From: Enhygromyxa salina
Lineage (GTDB): Bacteria > Myxococcota_A > Polyangia > Nannocystales > Nannocystaceae
Assembly (NCBI RefSeq): GCF_000737335.2
Contig: NZ_JMCC02000027.1
Location: 14,387-78,386, forward strand
DNA: 64,000 nucleotides
Direction: 5' to 3'
Shown: in pieces, positions 12,470 through 24,257 of the stretch
Numbering within the stretch: the first letter of the stretch is position 1
How the letters are laid out: each line of letters opens with the position of its first letter
The notes under the pieces: model-generated
What the model was told of the DNA's origin: nothing
Databases searched by the model: none
The model's input: only the letters and a program-made list of their open reading frames with translations
Made by a program: the position numbers and the translations under genes

Positions 12470-13588
12470 GTGCTCTACCACCTCCTATACGGATTGCACG
12501 ATCAGGCCGGGTGGCTCTCCGGCCTGAACGTCTTGCGCTACACGTCGACGAGGATCCTGCTCGCGACCTTGACCGGCTTGCTGCTGACGCTGCTGCTGTA
12601 CCCGTGGTTCATCCGCACGCTGCAGCGGATCCAGCTTGGGCAGGTGGTCCGCGACGACGGGCCCGAGTCGCACCTCGCCAAGCGCGGGACCCCGACCATG
12701 GGCGGCTCGTTGATCATCTTCGCGGTGATCCTGCCAACGGTCGCGTGGTCGGACCTCGGCAACCCCTTCGTGCTGCTCGCAACCTTGGTGACCGCCGGGT
12801 TCGGCGTGATCGGGTTCCTCGATGACTTCTTGAAGATCCGCAAGAAGAGCTCGGGCGGGCTCGGCAGCCGCTGGAAATTTCTTGGCCAGTTCGTGGTTGC
12901 GACTGGGGTCGTTGCGTACCTGTACGGCGGCGACATCATGCCCGACGCGATCCGCTATCGGCTCGCGCTGCCCTTGAGCGACTTCTATTCGGCGCAGATC
13001 TCGTTGCCGCCGTGGCTGTACTGGGTGTTCTCGGTGATCGTGATCGTGGGGGCCAGCAACGCCGTCAACCTCACCGATGGCCTCGACGGGCTGGCGATCG
13101 GGCCAACAATCATCTCGGCCGGCACCTTCCTCGCGCTGACCTACGCGGCCGGGACCATGCTCGCGGGCTTTGACATCGCCCGCTACCTCAACATCCCGCA
13201 CATCCCGGGGGTCGGCGAGCTGTCGATCTACTGCGGGGCCATGTGCGGGGCTGGGGTCGGGTTCCTCTGGTACAACACCTATCCGGCCAGCGTGTTCATG
13301 GGCGACGTCGGCTCGCTGCCGCTTGGCGCCGGGCTGGGGTTCTTGGCGGTGGCCTCGAAGAACGAGTTCACGCTGTTGATCGTCGGCGGGATCTTCGTGC
13401 TCGAGACCGTGTCGGTGATCGTGCAGGTTGCGAGCTTCAAGCTGACTGGCAAGCGGGTGTTCAAGATGGCGCCGATCCATCACCACTTCGAGCTCAAGGG
13501 GTGGGCGGAGCCGAAGGTGATCGTTCGGTTCTGGATCATCAGCTTCGCGCTGGCTCTGGTCGCGCTGGCGACCCTCAAGCTGCGCTAA
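12470..13588 (+). CDS. mraY: Phospho-N-acetylmuramoyl-pentapeptide-transferase
   Basis: 372 residues, the usual length. It moves phospho-MurNAc-pentapeptide from UDP onto undecaprenyl phosphate (lipid I synthesis) in the inner membrane. About ten membrane segments; conserved stretches include KRGTPTMGG, the DDF motif (FLDDFLKI), NAVNLTDGLDGLA, FMGDVGSL and the HHHFE segment (APIHHHFELKGW). Start is GTG 12470 with GAGGA about 7 bp upstream. murD follows after 117 bp. murE, murF, ftsW and murG are not adjacent, so the usual dcw cluster is broken here. Confidence 0.97.
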   Translation: MLYHLLYGLHDQAGWLSGLNVLRYTSTRILLATLTGLLLTLLLYPWFIRTLQRIQLGQVVRDDGPESHLAKRGTPTMGGSLIIFAVILPTVAWSDLGNPFVLLATLVTAGFGVIGFLDDFLKIRKKSSGGLGSRWKFLGQFVVATGVVAYLYGGDIMPDAIRYRLALPLSDFYSAQISLPPWLYWVFSVIVIVGASNAVNLTDGLDGLAIGPTIISAGTFLALTYAAGTMLAGFDIARYLNIPHIPGVGELSIYCGAMCGAGVGFLWYNTYPASVFMGDVGSLPLGAGLGFLAVASKNEFTLLIVGGIFVLETVSVIVQVASFKLTGKRVFKMAPIHHHFELKGWAEPKVIVRFWIISFALALVALATLKLR

Positions 13589-13705
13589 ACGGGCGAAACC
13601 CTGCCCAAGCGCCCGGCGCATGGATCGTCCGTCTTGGCTCCGCGGGCGCGCCAACTGCCGGTGAACGCGCCGATTGAAACCTGATATGACTCCGCCGCAA
13701 TCGCC

Positions 13706-15100
13706 GTGGAGCAGGAAGTTAAATTTCGTCGTGCGTTGGTCATTGGGTGTGGGCAGAGCGGTGTCGCGGCCGCAGAGCTGCTGCACGCCCGCGGCTGTGA
13801 GGTTCGGCTGTTCGATCGGCGGGCAACCCTCGAGGGCCTGCCCGATCGCCTGTCCAGCTGCGTCCGCTACCTCGGCGTCGAGCTTGCGCCCGACGAGGCG
13901 TTCGACGGCCTCGATCTCCTGGTCCTCTCGCCTGGTGTGCCGCCGGGCCCATGGCGTGAGCGCCACCTCAAGTTGGTGCCCGAGGCCGAGGTCCACGGCG
14001 AGCTCAGCTTGGCGCTGGCGATCATCGCAAGCGAGTGGGAGGGCGGCAACGAGCTGCCCACGCTGCTGATCACCGGGACCAACGGCAAGAGCACCGTGAC
14101 CGCGCTGACCGGGGCGATGCTCGCGGCTGCCGGGTTGGATCCCTTCGTGGGCGGCAACTTGGGGATCCCGCTGTGCGAGCTGTTGTTGGCCGTCGCAGAG
14201 GGTCGCCGGGGGCGGCCGGGCGCGCTGGTGCTCGAGTGCTCCAGCTATCAGCTCGAGACCTTGCGCGTGTCACCAGAGGCGCCGCTGACCGCCGTTGCGA
14301 TGGTGCTCAACGTCAGCGCCGATCACCTGGATCGCTACGCCTCGATCAACGACTACGCCCAGACCAAGGCCCGGATCTTCGATGGACTGGGCCCGCAGTC
14401 GCTGGCGTTGCTCTCGGCCAAAGATCCGTTCACGCCCGCGCTGCGCGAGCGGGTTCCGCCGATCGTCGAGTGTCGCGTCGTCGATGGCCCCGAGCCGCCG
14501 CGCCTCGCCGAGCACGATGGCGCGCTCGAGCTGCGCGTGGGCGAGTTCTATCGGCGCGAGCTGGTGCCCTTGGCCGGCCGCCACAACGCCGTCAACGCGC
14601 TGTTCGCCCTGGCCGCGGCCCGGCACCTGGGGATCACGCGCGAGGCCTGCGAGCAGGCGCTCAGCGAATTTCGGGCGCTGCCGCATCGCATGAACCCGAT
14701 CGGCGAGCGCGGCGGCGTGACGTACATCGACGACTCCAAGGCGACCAACGTGGCCTCGGTGCTCGCGGGCCTCGACGGGTTCGAGCGGCCCTTCGTGTTG
14801 ATCTGCGGCGGTCGGGCCAAGCAGGGCGACGAGATCGGCGCGCTGCGAGAGGTCCTGGCGCGGCAAGGCAGCGGCGTGGTTGCGATTGGCGAGAGCGCCC
14901 AAACGTTCTTGGCCATGGCGGACGGCGTGGTCCCGACCGCGCATGCCCGGGACATGCACGAGGCGGTGCGGATCGCCCGCGACATGGCCAAGCCAGGCGA
15001 CGCGGTGCTGCTGTCGCCCGCGTGCGCGAGCTGGGACATGTTCCTGAGCTTCGTGCATCGTGGCGAAGTGTTCGCCCAGGCCGTCGCCGCGCTGGCTTGA
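13706..15100 (+). CDS. murD: UDP-N-acetylmuramoylalanine--D-glutamate ligase
   Basis: 464 residues. Adds D-glutamate to UDP-MurNAc-L-alanine with ATP in the cytoplasm. N-terminal Rossmann-like domain (VIGCGQSGVA), P-loop ITGTNGKST, Mur-ligase core (ECSSYQLE, NVSADHLDRY), ADDSKATN-like element (YIDDSKATN) and the C-terminal domain (LLSPACASWDMF). Start is GTG 13706. It shares a strand with mraY upstream and ends only 20 bp before the cytochrome gene, so read-through is likely. Confidence 0.97.
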   Translation: MEQEVKFRRALVIGCGQSGVAAAELLHARGCEVRLFDRRATLEGLPDRLSSCVRYLGVELAPDEAFDGLDLLVLSPGVPPGPWRERHLKLVPEAEVHGELSLALAIIASEWEGGNELPTLLITGTNGKSTVTALTGAMLAAAGLDPFVGGNLGIPLCELLLAVAEGRRGRPGALVLECSSYQLETLRVSPEAPLTAVAMVLNVSADHLDRYASINDYAQTKARIFDGLGPQSLALLSAKDPFTPALRERVPPIVECRVVDGPEPPRLAEHDGALELRVGEFYRRELVPLAGRHNAVNALFALAAARHLGITREACEQALSEFRALPHRMNPIGERGGVTYIDDSKATNVASVLAGLDGFERPFVLICGGRAKQGDEIGALREVLARQGSGVVAIGESAQTFLAMADGVVPTAHARDMHEAVRIARDMAKPGDAVLLSPACASWDMFLSFVHRGEVFAQAVAALA

Positions 15101-15108
15101 ACGTTGGG

Positions 15109-15114
15109 TATCAT
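15109..15114 (+). promoter_or_regulatory. -10 box TATCAT, leaderless type
   Basis: TATCAT ends 6 bp before GTG 15121. The cytochrome gene may therefore have its own promoter in the 20-bp gap after murD. Confidence 0.4.
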
Positions 15115-15120
15115 CGGGGG

Positions 15121-17295
15121 GTGCGCGGCGCTCAACGTTCGGCGGCGGCTGTCTTGGGGTTGCTCGCGCTCGCGTGCGCCAACGACGGGCCGATCGCCCA
15201 GACCAGCTCCAACACCAGCAGCGAGAGCGTTGGGTCCGAGAGCAGCGACGCAACCACACAGACCGCCGAGACGGAGACCGAGACCGAGACCGACACCAGC
15301 ACGGATGAGGGCGAGCCGATCCCCGAGCAGATCGAGCGCTCGGTCCAAGTGCTGCTCGACGGGGTCCCGCTCGAAGGCGCGATCGTGATTCAAGGGGGCA
15401 CGGGCGTGGTCGTGCACACCGACGCAGACGGCCGCGCGCTCGCGTTGATCGACACGACGATCCAGGGCGCGCTGGTGCTCATGGCGTCCGACGAGCGGGC
15501 GCGCACCAGGGCCCACGTGATCTTGGTTGATGATGACAGCGAGCTGGTGTTCGAGCTCGAGAGCATCGAGCCCGGTGACAACGAGGAGTACCTGTTCAAC
15601 CCAGCGGGCGTGCCCGAGAACATGGGCACCACCGCGGAGTGCGGTCACTGTCACCAGGCCTTCAAGGATCAGTGGCACGCCTCGCCGCACCGACGCAGCG
15701 CCAGCAACCCCGTCGTCCACGACATCTACGCTGGAGTTGCGAGCGCGCTGGCGGATCAGGGCGCGTGCGAGGCCGCGGGCGGGCAGTGGTGGATGGGCGT
15801 GGTCCCTGGCTCGGATCAGCTGGCCCCGCGCTGCTACATCGGGGCCGGGACGCTGCCGGATCTCAACGAGAATTGCGGGGAGCTCGACGCATGCGACGGC
15901 GTCGCAACCAGCTTTGGCGCGTGCGCGGACTGTCACGCGCCGGCGATCGACGGGGTCGTGGGCGGTCGGGATCTGCATGACGCAGTCGGGACCAGCTTCG
16001 AGGGCGGGGTCCACTGCGATCTGTGCCACAAGGTCGAGTCGATCGATCTCGACGCGCCGGCTGGGGTCGCGGGTCGGCTGCAATTGCATCGCCCCGTCGA
16101 GGTGTCGCCGAGCCCAAGCGTGGGCCCGTGGAAGCCGCTCGCGTTCGGGCCCTACGCCGACGTGCCCAACCCCCGCATGGGCGCTTCGCCGCGTAAACAC
16201 TTCTTGACCGCCGAGTTCTGCTCGGGCTGCCACCAACACGATCAAGCGGCGCTGGTGCCCGGCACCAGCTTGGATCCAACGCGCTGGCCAGACGGCGTGT
16301 TTCCGGCCCACAGCACCTACGAGGAGTGGCGCGCGGGTCCATTCTTCGAGATCGCGCCATGCAGCAGCTGCCACATGCCGGCGGATCCCAGCTTGGGCAA
16401 CGGCGCCGATCTAACCGCCGACAAGCTGGCGATGCAGGGGGTGGCGCTGGGGTGGCTGCGGCCGCCCGGGGCCACGCGGCAGCACACCTGGGTCGGGCCG
16501 CGCACGCCCGCGTCGGGGATGCTGCAATTGGCGGCCGCGATCTTCATCGACAAGTCGCTCGTCGACACGACCCTGACAACCCAGGTCACCGTGCGCAACG
16601 CCGGGGCCGGCCACGCGATCCCCACGGGCGAGCCGCTGCGATCGCTGGTGTTGTTCGTTCAGGCCCGCTGCGGCGACGACGTGCTGACCGCGATCGACGG
16701 TGACGTGATCCCCGAGTTTGGTGGCTGGTTGGATCGCAAGCCAAGCCCCGAAGACTGGTCGGTGTGGCCGGGCGCGGCGATCGGCGATGTGGTCCGGGTC
16801 GTGACGGTCGACGGCTGGCACGACTACGAGGGCTTCGGTCCGTTTGGCGACGGCAGCTTTGACGTGACCCAAAAGGGGCTGCCGCGCCTGCGGGTGGTCG
16901 GGCAATCGCAAGTGATCAGCGTCAACGGTGATCAGGTCGGCTTTGACGCGCCGCTGCCGGCTGGTGACGTGGCCTATCGCGGGCGCGAGGGCTACTTCGA
17001 GGCCGGGGCGCCGCTGGCTGCGGCCGCGGTCGCGGGGGCGCCCGGGTTTGGGTTTGCGCGGGTGCTCGCGGACGAGGCGGGGGCGCAGATGGTGCCGCAC
17101 CACCGCGCGGTCGATGTGGTGTCGGACAATCGGATCATGCCGCAGCAAGAATGGACCTCGACGCATGTGTTCTCCGCGAGCTGCCAAGATCCCGTCGTGG
17201 ACGCGGTGCTGGTCCACCGGGCGTATCCGGTCGCGCTCGTGCGCGAGCGTGGGTGGGACGACGCGCAGCAGGTCATGGTGGAGGTGAGCAAGTGA
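15121..17295 (+). CDS. Pentaheme c-type cytochrome lipoprotein
   Basis: 724 residues. A signal peptide with lipobox LALAC is followed by a Thr/Glu/Ser-rich linker of about 50 residues, then a carboxypeptidase-regulatory-like beta domain (residues about 75-150). Five CxxCH heme sites follow: CGHCH (174), CADCH (268), CDLCH (299), CSGCH (367) and CSSCH (414). Extra His residues near them could be distal ligands. The last 280 residues are a beta-rich domain without hemes. Heme attachment requires export, so it should sit at the periplasmic or outer face of the envelope. GTG 15121 is chosen from the signal peptide; the open frame extends far upstream inside murD. Its TGA overlaps the GTG of the multicopper oxidase gene, so the two are probably made together. 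Electron partner unknown. Confidence 0.9.
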   Translation: MRGAQRSAAAVLGLLALACANDGPIAQTSSNTSSESVGSESSDATTQTAETETETETDTSTDEGEPIPEQIERSVQVLLDGVPLEGAIVIQGGTGVVVHTDADGRALALIDTTIQGALVLMASDERARTRAHVILVDDDSELVFELESIEPGDNEEYLFNPAGVPENMGTTAECGHCHQAFKDQWHASPHRRSASNPVVHDIYAGVASALADQGACEAAGGQWWMGVVPGSDQLAPRCYIGAGTLPDLNENCGELDACDGVATSFGACADCHAPAIDGVVGGRDLHDAVGTSFEGGVHCDLCHKVESIDLDAPAGVAGRLQLHRPVEVSPSPSVGPWKPLAFGPYADVPNPRMGASPRKHFLTAEFCSGCHQHDQAALVPGTSLDPTRWPDGVFPAHSTYEEWRAGPFFEIAPCSSCHMPADPSLGNGADLTADKLAMQGVALGWLRPPGATRQHTWVGPRTPASGMLQLAAAIFIDKSLVDTTLTTQVTVRNAGAGHAIPTGEPLRSLVLFVQARCGDDVLTAIDGDVIPEFGGWLDRKPSPEDWSVWPGAAIGDVVRVVTVDGWHDYEGFGPFGDGSFDVTQKGLPRLRVVGQSQVISVNGDQVGFDAPLPAGDVAYRGREGYFEAGAPLAAAAVAGAPGFGFARVLADEAGAQMVPHHRAVDVVSDNRIMPQQEWTSTHVFSASCQDPVVDAVLVHRAYPVALVRERGWDDAQQVMVEVSK

Positions 17296-18770
17296 AGCGC
17301 TGGGCTGTTGGGCTTGTTGGACTTGGGGCGGTCTTGGTGCTCGGTAGCGCGGGGTGCTCGGACGCTGGCGCCGGCGCAGGGGTGGCGGGCTCGGGGACGG
17401 ACACCGGGACCGGGGGCCAGACCGGGACCGAGACGACCAGCTCGAGCGAGACCGCGGCGGACACCGAGACGGGCGACCCGGCCGACCTCCCGGGCGAACA
17501 ACCGCGCCCGGAGCTGCAATCCCCGGCCGAGGCCGAAGACCTCGACCCTGATCCCAACGCGGTGCGGGTGTCGCTCACGGCCGCGCCGCTGGCCTTCGAG
17601 ATCGGCGGCGAGATGGTCCAGGGCTGGGCCTACAACGGGCAGGTCCCAGGCCCCACCATTCGCGTCAAGCGTGGCGACACGCTGACCGTGGAATTTCACA
17701 ACGGCCTCGACACCGACACGACCGTGCACTGGCACGGGCTGCGCGTGCCCTTCGCGATGGACGGCGTGACCTGGCAGGGCCAGGCGGTTGGGCCGGGTCA
17801 GGACTTCGAGTACTCGTTCGTGGTCGACCAGGCCGGAACCTATTGGTACCACCCCCACGTCGACACGGATCGACAGGTTGACCTGGGTCTCTACGGGGTG
17901 ATCGTGGCCGAAGATCCCGCGGATCCAGTGCCCGACCGCGAGCTCGTGGTCGTGTTCGACTCTTGGAACGAGTTCAGCTTCGACAGCGACGACGAGAGCG
18001 ATCATCACGGGCTCGATGGCGCCGTGATCGAGTGGACAGCCAATGGGTTGATCGATCCCGTGTTCCCGGCCGCGGCTGGTGAGCGGATTCGAGTGCGCGC
18101 GGTCAACGTTGCGAACGCCGGGTATGTCGCGCTGAGCTGGCCGCAGATGCGCCACATTGGCGGCGGCCAGGGCGTGCTGTCGGACTTGCGCGAGCCCGCC
18201 TCGGTGGTGCTGGTGCCGAGTGATCGAATGGACGGCGAGTGGTTGGTGGGCGACGGCTTTGATGTGATCGGGCTGCCCTACTCGCTGCTGGGGGCGCCAG
18301 CGGTGGACGAGGAGCGGCGCTTGTTCGAGGTCGAGGTGGACACGCCCGGGCCCGGGCCCGCGCCGCTGGACTATCCCTTCGATGGCGCCGAGCCAACGCC
18401 TGATCCGGGGTGGACGGACGTCCTGTATGTGTTTCATGGCGATCCACATACAGGATATTGGACGATCAACGGCGAGCTGTTTCCCGACGTCACGATTGAG
18501 ACCATGCCGCTGGGCGAGTGGGGGATTGTCGAGCTGCGCAATGTCTCGCAGTCAGCGCACCCTTTTCATCTGCATGGGCACGCGTTCGAGGTGTTGTCAA
18601 TTGACGGCGTGCCCCCGGAGGTCCGGCGCGTCGAAGACACCCTGGACGTCGCGCCCTACTCGATCGTCCGAATTGGGGTGCTGGCGGACAACCCTGGCGA
18701 CTGGATGGCGCACTGCCACATTCTACCGCACGTAGACGGTGGAATGATGACAGTGCTGCGCGTGGAGTAG
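17292..18770 (+). CDS. Multicopper oxidase lipoprotein
   Basis: 492 residues. Lipobox SAGC, a Thr/Glu/Asp-rich linker, then three cupredoxin domains. All copper motifs are present: HWHGLR, WYHPHV, HPFHLHGH and HCHILPHVDGGM, giving the trinuclear site, the type 1 His-Cys-His set and Met as axial ligand ten residues after the Cys. Such enzymes oxidise metals, phenols or small organics and reduce O2 to water. GTG 17292 overlaps the stop of the cytochrome gene (GTGA). The pair suggests transfer of electrons between a five-heme wire and an O2-reducing oxidase; the substrate is not evident. Confidence 0.93.
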   Translation: MKRWAVGLVGLGAVLVLGSAGCSDAGAGAGVAGSGTDTGTGGQTGTETTSSSETAADTETGDPADLPGEQPRPELQSPAEAEDLDPDPNAVRVSLTAAPLAFEIGGEMVQGWAYNGQVPGPTIRVKRGDTLTVEFHNGLDTDTTVHWHGLRVPFAMDGVTWQGQAVGPGQDFEYSFVVDQAGTYWYHPHVDTDRQVDLGLYGVIVAEDPADPVPDRELVVVFDSWNEFSFDSDDESDHHGLDGAVIEWTANGLIDPVFPAAAGERIRVRAVNVANAGYVALSWPQMRHIGGGQGVLSDLREPASVVLVPSDRMDGEWLVGDGFDVIGLPYSLLGAPAVDEERRLFEVEVDTPGPGPAPLDYPFDGAEPTPDPGWTDVLYVFHGDPHTGYWTINGELFPDVTIETMPLGEWGIVELRNVSQSAHPFHLHGHAFEVLSIDGVPPEVRRVEDTLDVAPYSIVRIGVLADNPGDWMAHCHILPHVDGGMMTVLRVE

Positions 18771-18802
18771 GGCGATCGTGACCAGCGGGATCACGGCAGG
18801 CA

Positions 18803-19591
18803 TCACGGCGGGGTCGGACAGTCCTGCTCGGGCGTGACCACGATGACCGGCACGACCGGCGCCATGTTCATCCTCGCCGACGATCCCGAGGTGACCTCAT
18901 TGAATGACAGCACATACTCATCCGGGGCAGCGGTGATGTTGAAGCGGGCCGTCCCGCCGCTCGTGTAGTAGTACTGCGTCGACGCCCCAGTTGGCGAGAC
19001 CTCGACCTCCCACTGCGCGCTGGTGAACTCGATGTCGAGCGCGACCGAGGTCGCCTCGCCAAAGTACACATTGAGCTCATCGGCGTCGATCAGGATGTCG
19101 CCGTTGGCTGTGACCAAATACGCGTCGCCGGTCGATGTGTCGATTCGCATCTCGATGACGGACGCCTCGCAGGGCGCATCGGTGGCGGCCGAGATCGGCG
19201 CGACATCCTGGATCTTCGGCGCTGCCGCGACGACGACCGATGGCAGCCCCAGCGCAGCGAGGAGGCCAATGACGGCAGCGGGTCGAGACAGCTCGCTGCC
19301 CTCGCTGAACCAGTCTAGGAAGGCGTCCGCAAGCGGGCGAGAAGCCCTCGCCCGAGCTGAAAACAGTTCGCTGCCCTCGGTGAGCCAGTCTACGAAGGTG
19401 TCCGCAAGCGCCCTCGCCCGAGCTGAAAACAGTCCGCTGCCCTCGGTGAACCAGTCTACGAAGGTGTCCGCAAGCGGGCGAGAAGCCCTCGCCCGAGCTG
19501 AAAACAGTTCGCTGCCCTCGCTGAACCAGTCTAGGAAAGCCCTCGCCCGAGCTGAAAACAATTTGTTGGTGTTACTATTGGTCTGTAGCAT
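18803..19591 (-). CDS. Secreted protein of unknown function with a repeat-derived N-terminus
   Basis: About 262 residues from ATG 19591; a GTG at 19672 is also in frame. The first 100 residues are four copies of a peptide of the type LFSARARASRPLADTFVDWF, encoded by the DNA repeat at 19289-19558. Directly after comes what looks like the original signal peptide (RPAAVIGLLAALGLPSVVVAA) and a 150-residue beta-rich domain with Cys near both ends. The signal sequence is thus internal. I infer that the repeats entered at the old start of the gene. Repeat lengths are all multiples of 3, so the frame stays open. Function not recognised. Confidence 0.55.
   Translation of the reverse strand: MLQTNSNTNKLFSARARAFLDWFSEGSELFSARARASRPLADTFVDWFTEGSGLFSARARALADTFVDWLTEGSELFSARARASRPLADAFLDWFSEGSELSRPAAVIGLLAALGLPSVVVAAAPKIQDVAPISAATDAPCEASVIEMRIDTSTGDAYLVTANGDILIDADELNVYFGEATSVALDIEFTSAQWEVEVSPTGASTQYYYTSGGTARFNITAAPDEYVLSFNEVTSGSSARMNMAPVVPVIVVTPEQDCPTPP
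19289..19558 (-). repeat. Repeat family R2, four tandem units of 75, 66, 75 and 54 bp
   Basis: Units 19289-19363, 19364-19429, 19430-19504 and 19505-19558. On the plus strand each reads CAG(T/C)TCGCTGCCCTCG to GCTGAAAA. Length differences are deletions of 9 and 21 bp, both multiples of 3. Full units contain the hairpin GGGCGAG/CTCGCCC. A single inverted copy lies at 47372-47445. Confidence 0.9.
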
Positions 19592-19836
19592 TGCTCTAAT
19601 CCGCGCATGGGGGATTGAGCGTTCATGCGAGTGCCTCGAAACCGCGCTTCGGGACGTAATGATTTGGGCCACGAACCTCTAGTGAGTCGCAGCCCGTTCG
19701 GTTCGGTTATTGAGTAGTGAGTCAACTCAGCGTCAGCCATGCGAACCACACGGCTCGTGGCGTCACTGTGGTCTTGGCCATGCCCATGCGCCGATCACAG
19801 ACCCTCAGGCGGCCGATGATCCTGCGAATGCGGGGT

Positions 19837-22752
<2,916 letters not shown>

Positions 22753-22759
22753 CGCCGGG

Positions 22760-23380
22760 TCACTTGCCGAGATGTTCCCGAAGCTCGGCCGCCCAGCCCT
22801 CGAGGCCCCCGAGGGTGCTCGCTAGCAACTCCGGGGACGCCGCGATCTCGGCCATGATGGTCTTGAGCGAGTTGCGGGCCTTGACCAGTCGGCCGCGGGT
22901 GGTCGAGGGCGCCAGCTCCATGATCTCCGCGATGTCGTCGGTCTTGAGCTCCTCCCAGTAGAACAGCTCGAGGACCATCTGGGCGTCGACTGGTAGCCGG
23001 CGCAGGGCCTCGAGCAGCAGCCGCTGTTCTTGCTTGTTGCTGGCGACCGTCGTCGGTCCCGGCGCGAGCTCGGCCATGGACTCGACTTCGGGATCGATCT
23101 TGCGTCCGCGGGCGAGCTCGCGCAGGTGCTCGCGAAACACGTTGCGCGCGATGCCAAGCATGAAGGCCCGAAACGCGATGCCCTCGCGGATGCGCTCTTG
23201 GCCCTCGAGCAGGCGCATGAAGGTTGCTTGTGTCAGATCCTCCGCGCCCTCGCGGACCTTGTTCTCGAAGAAGCGGGCGACGGCGTCGGCGTGGAGATCG
23301 AACAGCTGTTCGCCCGCTTGGCCGTCGCCGCCACGCCAAGCCGCGAGCAGGGCGGCGTCTCGTTCCCGGTCAATCGTCAC
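22760..23380 (-). CDS. ECF RNA polymerase sigma factor
   Basis: 206 residues. Region 2 (LFDLHADAVARFFENKV, EDLTQATFMRLLE, FRAFMLGIARNVF) and region 4 (ALRRLPVDAQMVLELFYWEEL, IAEIMELAPSTTRGRLVKAR) are both complete. A linker containing a run of acidic residues separates them. The start is GTG 23380 with TGGTATGAT 8 bp upstream, a leaderless-type extended -10. The kinase gene follows by 7 bp. No anti-sigma gene is nearby, matching the ECF groups that partner with Ser/Thr kinases. Confidence 0.95.
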   Translation of the reverse strand: MTIDRERDAALLAAWRGGDGQAGEQLFDLHADAVARFFENKVREGAEDLTQATFMRLLEGQERIREGIAFRAFMLGIARNVFREHLRELARGRKIDPEVESMAELAPGPTTVASNKQEQRLLLEALRRLPVDAQMVLELFYWEELKTDDIAEIMELAPSTTRGRLVKARNSLKTIMAEIAASPELLASTLGGLEGWAAELREHLGK

Positions 23381-23388
23381 TGCGGAGC

Positions 23389-23394
23389 ATCATA
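23389..23394 (-). promoter_or_regulatory. Extended -10 box TATGAT, leaderless type
   Basis: TGGTATGAT on the minus strand ends 8 bp before GTG 23380. It would drive the sigma-kinase operon. The -35 region is not conserved. Confidence 0.5.
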
Positions 23395-23429
23395 CCAAGC
23401 CCCGGGCTGACGATCGCGGGTCCGAGGCA

Positions 23430-24197
23430 TCACAGCGTTGGACCCGCGATCTCGAAGCTGATCTGCCCGAGCACGGAGCCGTCCTCGCTCTTGACGGTCG
23501 CCGTCCAGTTGCCGGTTCGGCCGGCGCTAACGGGCATCCAGGCCCGGGTTGTGTAGGCGTGGGTTGGCTTGACCGAGACCTCGATGACCTGGCGGACCTT
23601 GCCGGCGCGGGACCACTCGAGCGTGACGGCTTCGGCCTCGCGCGGGTGCACGACCCGGAAGCAAACGTTCACCCGTTCGTCGGTGTCGACCACGAACTCG
23701 CTGCCGACCTGCTCGCAGCGGCTCGAGGCCCACCCCTTGCCAACTTCGAGCTCGTCGAGGTGAATCCCCGAAGCTCCGACGCCGCCGATCGGCGCCTTGT
23801 CCTTGCCGCCAAGCCGCAAGTTGGTGAACGCCTCGATGTGGGTGTCTGGGGTGCCTGCGGGCAGCAGGCTGGGGCTGCGCAGGCTCCCGGGGGCGTGCGA
23901 CTTCGCGCTTGGCTTGGCGGGTGACTGGACCATCGCCTCGGCGGTTGGGGCCACCGCGCTGGCGAGCACGGGCTGATCTTCAATCGGAGCGACGGGCGTG
24001 GCCACCGGAGCCGCCACCGGAGCGGGAGTCGGAGTCGGAGCCGCGATGGTGTTCGCGGGCGTCGACGTCCTTGCTTCGCTGGCCTGGGTCGCGGGGACCG
24101 GCGCGTCGGCGCCAGACGAGTCACACGCGAGCGGGGTCAACGAGAGGATCGAGGTCAGCAAGGCAAGGGAGACAGTGGCGAAGCGCGGTCGGGTCAT
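23430..24197 (-). CDS. Lipoprotein with a DUF2914-like C-terminal domain
   Basis: 255 residues. Lipobox TPLAC, a Pro/Ala/Thr-rich linker of about 100 residues, then a domain ending with the pattern seen in DUF2914 proteins: HPREAEAVTLEWSRAGK, then VSVKPTHAYTTRAW and GNWTATVKSEDGSVLG. DUF2914 has no settled role but is common in myxobacterial envelope proteins. ATG 24197 is preceded at 7 bp by TAGGTT. It lies 49 bp upstream of the ECF gene on the same strand and could be co-transcribed with it. Confidence 0.75.
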   Translation of the reverse strand: MTRPRFATVSLALLTSILSLTPLACDSSGADAPVPATQASEARTSTPANTIAAPTPTPAPVAAPVATPVAPIEDQPVLASAVAPTAEAMVQSPAKPSAKSHAPGSLRSPSLLPAGTPDTHIEAFTNLRLGGKDKAPIGGVGASGIHLDELEVGKGWASSRCEQVGSEFVVDTDERVNVCFRVVHPREAEAVTLEWSRAGKVRQVIEVSVKPTHAYTTRAWMPVSAGRTGNWTATVKSEDGSVLGQISFEIAGPTL

Positions 24198-24204
24198 GGC
24201 GCGG

Positions 24205-24210
24205 AACCTA
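24205..24210 (-). promoter_or_regulatory. -10 box TAGGTT, leaderless type
   Basis: TAGGTT on the minus strand ends 7 bp before ATG 24197. Confidence 0.4.
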
Positions 24211-24257
24211 CGCCCGGGCCCCGCCCCTGCATTCCCGCTAGTTGCCGTTGCGTTCGC

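Noticed and set aside
14035..15120. Long N-terminal extension of the cytochrome frame inside murD
   Set aside because: It overlaps murD in another frame and would place the signal peptide and lipobox in the middle of the protein.
19289..19558. R2 array as a CRISPR or attachment site
   Set aside because: Units abut without spacers and are translated in frame.
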